Part shown: piece by piece, positions 56,208 through 64,000 of the stretch
Layout: each line of letters starts with the position of its first letter
Numbering within the stretch: the first letter of the stretch is position 1
NCBI GenBank assembly: GCA_019009955.1
Contig: CM032230.1
Coordinates: 5,383,501 to 5,447,500, forward strand
DNA: 64,000 bases
From: Riptortus pedestris
Taxonomy: Eukaryota; Arthropoda; Insecta; Hemiptera; Alydidae
Reading direction: 5' to 3'
Notes under the pieces: model-generated
What the model saw: the letters and a program-made list of their open reading frames with translations, nothing else
The model's database searches: none
What the model was told of the DNA's origin: nothing
Position numbers and translations under genes: made by a program

Positions 56208-56580
56208 TTAATGAGATGGATGTGCCTGTTTTTTATTGCATAACAAATCAAATCTTGGTGGAATGTTTGAAACTGCAGGACGTAAGACCTCTTCAACATT
56301 TTTTACTGAACGATATTGGGATTTAATATGTGTTAAAGCTGAGAAAGTAACTTCACATAAATATGTGGTGTTGAATGGCAGAAGTACATTTAACGCCATA
56401 TCAGCGATTGTGGGAAATTCAGTTCTAGTTCCGATCCAGAATCCAATCAAGGGCTTTTTTTGAAATGGTAGTTTTAAGTTTGAGTCACTCGAAAGCTCAG
56501 CAAATTCCTCTTGAGCTTTAAGTGGCATGTGATCAATCTCACTTAAGCCAATCCAAATCGAATCGACGAATAAGTTGTAA
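56208..56580 (-). pseudogene. hAT transposase C-terminal fragment (ZBED5/SCAND3-like, hATC dimerisation region)
   Basis: An open frame reads SIWIGLSEIDHMPLKAQEEF, AELSSDSNLKLPFQKKPL, FPTIADMALNVLLPFNTTYL, CEVTFSALTHIKSQYR and SNIPPRFDLLCNKKQAHPSH, then TAA. This is the conserved end of hAT transposases related to the domesticated ZBED5/FAM200/SCAND3 proteins; FxTxxxxAxxxLLPFxTTYLCExxFSAL is the hATC block. The DDE catalytic and BED-finger parts are missing, so it cannot encode active transposase. The natural frame runs past the first ATG (56528) up to about 56580. Confidence 0.9.
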
Positions 56581-56636
56581 TTGTAGATAAAGCATATTCG
56601 TCTAATCGACGAATAAGTTGTAACTGAAGATAAAAC
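56556..56636. repeat. Short tandem duplication inside the hAT element
   Basis: CGACGAATAAGTTGTAA followed by (T/C)TG(T/A)AGATAAA occurs twice, about 40 bp apart. Confidence 0.8.
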
Positions 56637-56917
56637 ATAAATTGTATTTCTATCTCTCGCGACCCCAGAATTTTGCTACGCGACCCCAAATGGGGTTCGC
56701 GACCCATAGTTTAAGAAGCCCTGACATAGAACATGCTGAAGTATGTTAAAGACTCGCCAGAGCAAGATGCAAGAGTCATGCCGTCATAGGTGCAGTTGAG
56801 GAATGCACACGTGCAGCAGAATGATGTGCACCTAAGGATGTCATCATCATTATAGACTATTCTACAGAAAAGCAATTTCCAACTTGACACTGTCAGGGAC
56901 AACTCCCTTTCCTTTTT

Positions 56918-57741
56918 AGCAGATTTCTCTTATCACAAATCAGCTATTCAATTTGTACTCACGTTGCGATTTGCCAAAATTCCCTTCGAATATTATGCTC
57001 CAACCTACGAGAAGACTAAAATGATGCCAGTTCAAAATTACACACACACACACACACATAAATATATATATATATATATATATTGGTTACCAAACGAAAT
57101 GGCTCAAATTGGAGAGGGAGTAGAGGTTAAGAGGGGAATTTCATAAATTCGAAATATCTCCATTATTATAAGTAGGATCGAAAAAATGGACATGGACAAT
57201 CTTGTAGCACATTTAATGTTCTATAACATTTTTCAGTATTAAAGGAGATATTTGCATTTTTTTAGTTTTCGACTTTTAGTAAATGCTCACTTATACTCAT
57301 TTCATAGGAACAACTAGCCGTGTTACCTAGCGCCGGACTGTCAGCTCGGTAGGCCCTCGGCCAAATTAGCCGTGGTCCCCCCTAGCAGAATGTTTGTTAC
57401 CATATATAATACAAACAAATTTTAATTGATTAATACACACACGCACACACCAGTCCGGCGCTGGAGTTACCCGTCGTTGACGAGTGAAATAGAATGGTTT
57501 CCCCAGAATAAACCAAATAATCAGGATTTTCAAGATCGAAACATCTCCATTAATATAAGACGTTCTTTTACTCATTTTATTTGTAACTTAAATATTAAGC
57601 GAGCTATTCGCACTTTCTAGTTTTCAGATGTCAGCGAATTTATACTTAGATATAGAAAATATATGGGGAGAAGAGATCAATAGTGTGTCATAATAACACG
57701 TGGAAAATCTGCTCAGTTTACACAGCCCCTGCGTGACGGCC
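56918..57741 (+). mobile_element. Family A variant, complete, with a small insert
   Basis: AGCAGATTTCTCTTATCAC start, (CA)n(TA)n at 57040-57082, end CCCCTGCGTGACGGCC. Interrupted at 57327-57465 by a small inverted-repeat element. Confidence 0.8.
57327..57465. mobile_element. Candidate MITE, 139 bp
   Basis: Ends CTAGCGCCGGACTG and CAGTCCGGCGCTGGA (12 bases pair as inverted repeat), flanked on each side by GTTAC. GC-rich ends contrast with the host element. A 5-bp duplication is short and could be chance. Confidence 0.5.
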
Positions 57742-57744
57742 TTT

Positions 57745-58180
57745 TCGTCAACTCCTTGGCAGGACTGTGAATTTTTGGGGAGGAAATTTTGAATAAATTT
57801 TGCTTCTAGGAAATCTGCTAATACCATTATCGGAGGAAATGATTGAACACGCATATTTTGAAACAGGTAGAGGAAAGTTTAGACAATGCAGAGAAAATGG
57901 GACGGCTGAAGGAAGAGACTTGGATATCGTATAGAGCTTTCACTAGCTGGATGTGAAGGACATTTCATGTTAATATTTGAGAATTTCCCACGGATCTCTG
58001 TGTCCGAGAAACAAAGAGCTTCCAAACACATCACTTTCTCTAATTTCACTTCCGAGTACTGATTTTGTCTCCATTTTAAGGAGTTACTTCCTCGAAACAT
58101 ACACGAGACAAACCTAACTTATCTGATTAATATTCATACACTTTATTAATGGTTCAATGTCATAAATACCATTATCATTT
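57745..58180. other. Spacer, no feature recognised
   Basis: Only a possible extra family A terminus (CTAGGAAATCTGCTAATACC at 57806). Confidence 0.4.
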
Positions 58181-58182
58181 AA

Positions 58183-58410
58183 CAGGGGCTCGGGTTAGCC
58201 ATGCGAGTTAAAGCGTTGACCTTAATCTCACATGGTAAACCTAAAGTGGCGAGTTCGATTATCGCCTGGGCAAAGGAAATTATTAAGTGACGAAATTCAT
58301 TAAATAACATCCTAAGTCCCACCCTGGCTAGAAAAGGGTGGTAACCTGTAGATAACCCGTACCAATTAGCCTGAGTTGCAAAAAGTGGACGTTAATAAAT
58401 AATAATAATA
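58183..58410 (+). mobile_element. tRNA-derived SINE, complete reference-quality copy
   Basis: GGGGCTCGGGTTAGCCATGC head (A box), GGCGAGTTCGATTATCGCC (B box), TCCCACCCTGGCTAGAAAAG body, GGTAACCTGTAGATAACCCG, and an (AATAAT)n tail at 58392-58410. It shows every segment of the family. Confidence 0.9.
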
Positions 58411-58419
58411 TCATTTAAC

Positions 58420-58576
58420 ATATTTCTCTTAAAGGAAATCAGCTATTCAGATTGCACCATGACGAGATTTTCGGAAAATTCCTTCAAATGTCCATCGATC
58501 GAACCTAGATCTAAATAGATGGTGAAGACAATTGCTCAAAATGATTACACACGCGCGCGCGCTCGCACACACACAT

Positions 58577-58671
<95 letters not shown>

Positions 58672-59338
58672 CACGCACATAGTTTTTTTTTGCTCTTTTC
58701 TCAATTTGGAGCTATTGTTCCCAGTATAACAAGCCATAACCCTAAGAATTATTTCAATATCGGAAATCTGAGTTTGCCATTCGAAGGAGCAATAACAGTT
58801 CCCTTAAAATGATACCCCAAGCATAACCACATGTCATTGCAAATGTAAAACTAAGGTAAGGGGGTTTAGGGAGAATAGATAACGACATTTTCTTTGTCAG
58901 TAAACTTTCTTCTTTTATTGCTCTACTATTTGAAGAAAATAATTCAATTGCGAAAATTCAGAAAAACGTCTCCATTTAGTAAGCTGCAAATATCTCCTTT
59001 TCGTTTTCAAATCCTATTAGTATAAATGGTTCCTATTAAACTAAAGATCAAGTTCATTCACAGGTGAAATTAAGCCAAAGAGTGTGAGGGGAGGGAAATT
59101 GAAACCCATTGTTATGAGTCGGAAAATTGTGTATAACGAGTCGTGTTGCAAATAAAACTATTTTTTTTTTATAAATATTGTATACATTTCTCGGATATTA
59201 GTAGGGAAATTTGGATTGTTTGATTTTCAGCATTCAGTCAACCCGCACTACTACTCTTCGGATTTTGATTTAGACCTAGAATACTAGCACCATTTCATCA
59301 GGCAAGAAATCTGCTTAGTTAGCGCAGCCCCTGCGAGA
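58420..59338 (+). mobile_element. Family A, diverged complete copy
   Basis: First half from ATTTCTCTTAAAGGAAATC to TCCATCGATCGAACC, a compound microsatellite, unrelated filler (58680-58970), then the second half from AGATCAAGTTCATTCACAGG to AGCGCAGCCCCTGCGAGAC. Confidence 0.65.
58548..58668. repeat. Compound microsatellite (GC)/(CA)n(TA)n(GA)n
   Basis: ACACGCGCGCGC, CA repeats, about 20 TA units and about 18 AG units in succession. Confidence 0.95.
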
Positions 59339-59339
59339 C

Positions 59340-59848
59340 TTTCATTTTCTCGTACAAAATAAAGGAAGTACTGTAATAGCGGATGTTTTTGGTTTTCCGA
59401 TTTCTACCTTATTATCTGAACCGTGGAAATGATTTTGAAAAGTGAAGTTTGAAAATATGAATATATGAAAATATGAAGTATTCAATATCGACTAGCCTTA
59501 GAATGTTGAAATTTCATGTCATACTAGCACGTGGGAACTCAGCTCATTGTGAGTTTGTTTATAATCACTCACAAATTTTAACTCCTGACTTGACTTGAGT
59601 TGTTGAGGGATCTCTTTGTAGAAGTAGAGTATTCAATAAGTTATCTCCCTTTGCCCTTGTTTGCATTGCATGTCTCGTTGGGAAATGCATTTAGAAAGGC
59701 TCGTTCAGGAAGGTCATTGCCTTCCTTTATGCTGATCGGCCAATGCCATATGCATCCTCTTTCCTTCGCCGGGTTAGGTCCAAGGCACATTTCAAGTGCT
59801 CACAGGGCAAATAACAAGGGAGGTTAAGCAACCCGAAAACTTAAAAAA
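59340..59848. other. No gene called; GC-richer patch 59640-59830
   Basis: An open frame of 75 codons on the plus strand lacks any recognisable domain. The patch may be a fragment of a retroelement ORF on the minus strand, but motif support is too weak. Confidence 0.35.
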
Positions 59849-59849
59849 A

Positions 59850-60129
59850 GTCCGTCACGCAGGGGCTGCGTAAACTAAGCAGATATGCCAAGTGAAGTTT
59901 TACAATAGAGAAATCTGCCTAATAATGACAGTAGTAGTAAGGAATCACTAAACCTATTCACGAGGGACGAACAATTACGGAAACGGCCGCCCTACATATA
60001 TATATAATTTTGAACGGACCTCATTTTCGTCATCTCCTGGGTAGGATCGATGGACATTTGATGAAATTTTTCGAAACTCCCGTCATGAGTACGACCTCAA
60101 TAGCTGATTTCCCTTAAGGGAAATCTGCT
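59850..60129 (-). mobile_element. Family A, 280-bp internal-deletion derivative
   Basis: Both termini are intact (GTCCGTCACGCAGGGGCTGC ... CCCTTAAGGGAAATCTGCT), but ACGGAAACGGCCGCC is joined directly to a short TATATATA and the hairpin-end half. Flanked by seven As and five As. Confidence 0.9.
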
Positions 60130-60500
60130 AAAAAGGAAGGTGACACATCTTGGGAACATCATAAGGTACAACGATTTCATCACAAATATGGAAATATGTA
60201 ACGTAAGATAATGAATTTAAAAATACTTTTAGTCCAGTCCATAGTCTTATTCTATAGTTCCAAATTAGTGACAATGAAGTCTATATTGGGCGCCGTCACA
60301 CAATGAACAATGCATAGAGGTTATTAGCATCATAGGAGTCGATAGCACGCAAATGAGACTTGTATCTAATTAAGAAGAACAAGCATGATAAATATGGCAC
60401 TGGTTCTACGAACTAGGAGCAAGGCATTGACCTTCGTGAACGACCACTTCAAAGTGCATTCTAATATCGCCCGGGCAAAAAGTGCAACTTAAAGAAACAA
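60130..60500. other. Spacer with a possible SINE remnant
   Basis: 60405-60485 resembles a decayed SINE head (AAGGCATTGACCTTCG ... ATATCGCCCGGGCAAAAAG); otherwise unmatched. Confidence 0.4.
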
Positions 60501-60502
60501 AA

Positions 60503-61253
60503 GTCCGTCACGCAGGGGCTGCGTAAACTAAGCAGATTTCCTTCGTGAAGTCTAAAAAATGATAAATCTCCATACTCTTAGAATATTCCACCGTGAATAT
60601 TAAGTGAATAAATACATATGATTGTAAGAAACCTCTCGACGGGAAGTGTCTGAAATGTATACAGGTCGGTCAACCTTACAACGGGAAGAAAAACTACTAA
60701 AATATAACATATAAATGAAAACTATATACTATATCTATTACTGCAATTTATAATGAATCAGAATAATTTATATCTCATCACATTTTAGTAGTACAAGAAC
60801 TTGTGAGCGGGGGGGGGGGGGTCACCAGAACATATTTGCATGTATCTCGTATAATAAAGGTTTCTTCAAAACAATATTTGGTATTTAAGCTTCGAATAAT
60901 GTCGTTTATTATATAATAGAGTATTGTGCATGCAACATGAGAAGTGGGGGTTTGCTGAAGGCTGAAAACTGAAAAATGCAAATATCTTGGTTAATATTAA
61001 AGATAGAGAATAAATGCATATCAATATATATAGTTAATTTAATTTGTAATAAGATTGATTCTATACACCTTTTCGATTAGACGTATAGTAAAGGAGATAT
61101 TTGGAATTTTCAAAATTGTCCCCCTTTAAACCCCCCCCCTCGCCCTAGTCCGATTTCAGCCGTTAACGATCTTAATCTTTCTTTTTACATAAAACGACTC
61201 GATATCGAGTTTGGCAACGATCAAACTAGAGCGGTAACAGGCAAATAAGTATA
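60503..61253 (-). mobile_element. Family A, long subfamily, truncated at the microsatellite
   Basis: GTCCGTCACGCAGGGGCTGC start, G run at 60809-60820, C run at 61131-61138, ending at GCGGTAACAGGCAAATAAGT where the (AT)n would begin. Confidence 0.82.
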
Positions 61254-61261
61254 TGGCAGGG

Positions 61262-61858
61262 GCCCAATAAAATTGTCAGCTCCCTCTTTAGTTTTTAGTG
61301 TGTTTCTTGCACATACATAGTTCGACAAAAGTGAGTATAACAAAAGTTACTCTAAATAGCAAAGCAAACTTTTGTCTTGTACATATTTGTTGAAAAACCC
61401 ATAGGAAACGAAAAATCGCTATTTTTAATTGTAGCTCACCCCCTTACAACCCCCACTCCTGCTCGTCCCTAGAAATGCTGGTACAATTAATTATCATGGA
61501 GGAGTTAGTGTTAATACCCACACCGAGTTTTGTTTAGTTCGGAGTCTTTTGTGCCAAATAAAATTGGTGACTCCCGCTATAGTTTTTAGCATACAACTCA
61601 TTTATATTTCGTTATACGACAAAAGTGCATACAACAAAAGTTACTGTAAATAACAATATAAATAACTTTTGTTCTTTACAAAGATACATTTCCAAGTTTC
61701 ATAAAATTCGGTTCAGCCCTTTCTGCTCGAAAAGGTAACAAACAAACATACACCAAAACTACAAATTGCAGATATCGAGTCTCTTCGAGGCACGTGAAAA
61801 GAAATAGTATCGTGAAATTTCTAGAAAAAATTAATTTACCGACAGAGGTTACAATTAT
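61262..61858 (-). mobile_element. Family B, truncated copy
   Basis: One full internal unit (CCCCCACTCCTGCTCGTCCC at about 61450), CGGTTCAGCCCTTTCTG, GACAGAGGTTACAATTATAT. Lacks the CTAG|T end and merges into (AT)n. Confidence 0.75.
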
Positions 61859-61867
61859 ATAATAATA

Positions 61868-61927
<60 letters not shown>

Positions 61928-62020
61928 TTTCAACGGATCGATGTACATTTGAAGAAAAATTTCTAATTTCGCGTCTTGAGTACGACCTCAGTAGGTGATT
62001 TGCCATAAGAGATATCTCGC
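61859..62020 (-). mobile_element. (AT)n plus family A hairpin-end half
   Basis: AT tract 61859-61922, then CAATTTTCAACGGATCGATG ... GAGTACGACCTCAGTAGG; end degraded. The AT tract joins family B to family A. Confidence 0.65.
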
Positions 62021-62047
62021 CACTTATTCTCTCTTTCTAAGTAAAAA

Positions 62048-62588
62048 GTACGTCACGCAGGGGCTGCGTAAACTAAGCAGATTTCCCACGTGAAGTTTTA
62101 CAATAGAGAAATCCTGGCCTAAATTAACATCTTTGTAGTAGGAAAGTAGTGATCTCTAAATACCTAGTCACGAGGGACGAATAGTTCTGGAAACGGCCAC
62201 CAGAGCTCTCGGCGGAAAGTCCGGAACATGGCGGGTTCCGCCGACCACACACACAATACAAATGCAAATTATTCTCGGTTAATATTCAAGGATACAGATA
62301 TAAATGTAGAAAAAGGATAGAGGGAAGAAGGGAAAGAAACATTATTTATAGTAAAATTTAATTTACAATATGATTTGATTCTATACAATTTTTCGATCCG
62401 ACGCCATAATAACGGAGATATTTATGAATTTTCAAAAATGCCCCTTAAACCCCCCCTCCCAACGGTCCGATTTCAGTCGCAATTAACGAAACTTGATCTC
62501 TCTTTTTATACGTAAAACGCTTAAATATGAAGTTTTGGTAACGATCAAAATTAAAATTGCGCCCGCTAGAGCGTTTAACAGACCAAAT

Positions 62589-62649
<61 letters not shown>

Positions 62650-62810
62650 TAATTTATAATAAATTAATTATAAATAATATAATTTTTGAACGGACCTCAT
62701 TTTCCGGGTCATTTCACTGGGTAGGCGATGGACATTTGAGGACATTTTTCAAAAACTCGCGTCAATGAGTAACGACCTCAATAGCTGATTTCCCTTAAGG
62801 GAAATCTCTA
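62048..62810 (-). mobile_element. Family A, first unit of a tandem duplication
   Basis: Complete element (GTACGTCACGCAGGGGCTGC ... GGGAAATCTCT) with (TA)n at 62586-62641. It contains a private insertion with GGATAGAGGGAAGAAGGG (62315-62340) and AATTTATAATAAATTA, both shared with the next copy. Many extra single bases relative to that copy. Confidence 0.88.
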
Positions 62811-62813
62811 AAA

Positions 62814-63325
62814 GTAACGTCACGCAGGGGCTGCGTAAACTAAGCAGATTTCCTCCCCCACGTGAAGTTTTACAATAGAGAAATCCGCCTAATAACATCT
62901 GTAGTAGGAAAGTGATCTCTAAACCTATCACGAGGGACGAATAGTTCTGGAAACGGCCACCAGAGCTCTCGGCGGAAAGTCGGAACATGGCGGGTTCCGC
63001 CGACCACACACACAATACAAATGCAAATTATTCTCGGTTAATATTCAAGGATACAGAATAAATGTAGAAAAAGGATAGAGGGAAGAAGGGAAAGAAACAT
63101 TATTATAGTAAATTTAATTACAATATGATTTGATTCTATACAATTTTTCGATCCGACGCATAATAACGGAGATATTTTGAATTTTCAAAAATGCCCCTCT
63201 AAACCCCCCCTCCCACTGGTCCGATTTCAGCCATTAACGAAATTGATCTCTCTTTTTACGTCAAACGCTTAAATTTGAACTTTGGTAAAGATAAAAACAA
63301 AATTGCGCCCGCTAGAGCGATAAAA

Positions 63326-63394
<69 letters not shown>

Positions 63395-63546
63395 ATTTAT
63401 AATAAATTATTTATAATAATATAATTTTGAACGGACCTCATTTTCGTCATTTCCTGGGTAGGATCGATGGACATTTGAGGACATTTTTCAAAACTCGCGT
63501 CATGAGTACGACCTCAATAGCTGATTTCCCTTAAGGGAAATCTGCT
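62814..63546 (-). mobile_element. Family A, second unit of the tandem duplication
   Basis: Same private insertions as the preceding unit, (TA)n at 63330-63391, cleaner sequence, hairpin end CCCTTAAGGGAAATCTGCT. Directly abuts the first unit. Confidence 0.9.
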
Positions 63547-63589
63547 AAAATCCCAAGAGTATACGTAGGCGGTCAAGATCCTATCTTAA

Positions 63590-63867
63590 AAATTATTCTG
63601 ATTCATTATAAATTACAGTGCTAGATGTAGTAAATAGTTTTCAATAAAATTAATATGTTATATTCTGATATATTTCAGTAATTATTTTTCTTTCCGGTAA
63701 GAGGTTTGGCAACCTGTTTGTTTACATTTGAGACGCGTCCAGTCGGGAGGGTTGGCTTGTATTCATTCTCTTAATATTGACGGTGCTGTTATGTATGTAG
63801 ATTTATCTATTGTTAAACTTCACGGGGGAAATCCGCTTAATTTACGTAGCCCTTGCCTGACGGATTT
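63590..63867 (+). mobile_element. Family A, long-subfamily 3' part
   Basis: TGATTCATTATAAATTACAG ... CGGTGCTGTTATGTATG ... GTAGCCCTTGCCTGACGGAT; oriented opposite to the neighbouring pair. Confidence 0.78.
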
Positions 63868-64000
63868 TTGGTTAGTTTAGCCATGCCAGTTATTCGCAAA
63901 ATTGTACTTACTTTCACTTAAAGTGTCAAATAATAAATGAAATACATCTCCTGAGGGAGAGGGAGTTCTTCAAGTCGGTTTGTTGATTCCGTTTTCCTGG

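Larger units (their letters stand above)
55892..56723 (-). mobile_element. hAT transposon, 832-bp deletion derivative with perfect TSD
   Basis: Terminal inverted repeats of 16 bp (CAGGGCTTCTTAAACT at both ends). Both ends are flanked by the identical octamer ACATAGAA (55884-55891 and 56724-56731), the 8-bp target-site duplication of hAT elements. It carries a transposase C-terminal remnant. Inner near-TIR sequences rich in CGACCCC/GGGGTCG are typical of the Charlie/ZBED-like hAT group. Confidence 0.93.

Noticed and set aside
59600..59827. 75-codon open frame in a GC-richer patch
   Set aside because: No recognisable motif in this frame. The minus strand has a faint retroelement gag-like look, but no complete zinc knuckle.

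Overview
The window is AT-rich animal DNA, most probably from an arthropod and likely an insect. The basis is two metazoan genes whose proteins resemble arthropod orthologues, multi-kilobase introns, and a dense load of eukaryotic transposable elements. There are no operons, bacterial genes or CRISPR arrays.

Genes. (1) A GIPC-type PDZ adaptor (Drosophila kermit / vertebrate GIPC1-3) lies on the minus strand. Six coding exons run from 20379 down to the stop at 8172. All splice phases agree and join into 239 residues covering the end of the GH1 domain, the whole PDZ domain and the GH2 domain. The first roughly 90-100 residues were not found. (2) An intact, single-exon RBR ubiquitin ligase of the Ariadne-2 type (ari-2/ARIH2, 475 aa) is at 30311-31738, minus strand. 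If the missing GIPC first exon lies upstream of it, ari-2 is nested in a GIPC intron. (3) A small unrecognised 70-aa reading frame at 4434-4646, plus strand, sits directly behind a good splice acceptor.

Region by region. 1-5.8 kb: the small gene between a 48-bp inverted repeat, plus a Helitron-like copy and tRNA-derived SINEs. 7.8-20.4 kb: the GIPC exons, with introns holding SINEs and nested transposons. 20.4-30.3 kb: mostly unrecognised single-copy-looking AT-rich DNA with two palindromic repeats. 30.3-32.5 kb: ari-2 and its 5' flank. 32.5-64 kb: almost continuous nested repeats.

Repeats. The dominant family (called family A here) is 0.7-1.0 kb with about 40 full or partial copies. It has unlike ends that each carry a hairpin, a shared subterminal AGCAGATTTCCC motif, an internal (AT)n tract and oligo-T flanks. 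This design resembles the non-autonomous Helentron elements of the DINE-1/HINE type. A second family (family B) ends in a GC-rich hairpin followed by CTAG|T, as canonical Helitrons do, and contains ~300-bp internal tandem repeats. Family A is inserted in family B at three places; two of them give filled/empty-site comparisons. Other elements are an 832-bp hAT element with perfect 8-bp target duplications and a transposase remnant, a solo LTR with its own promoter, three non-LTR retrotransposon fragments, a C-rich 48-bp minisatellite and many dinucleotide repeats.

Some repeat copies carry scattered single-base insertions that look like uncorrected long-read errors, so fine differences between copies there need caution.
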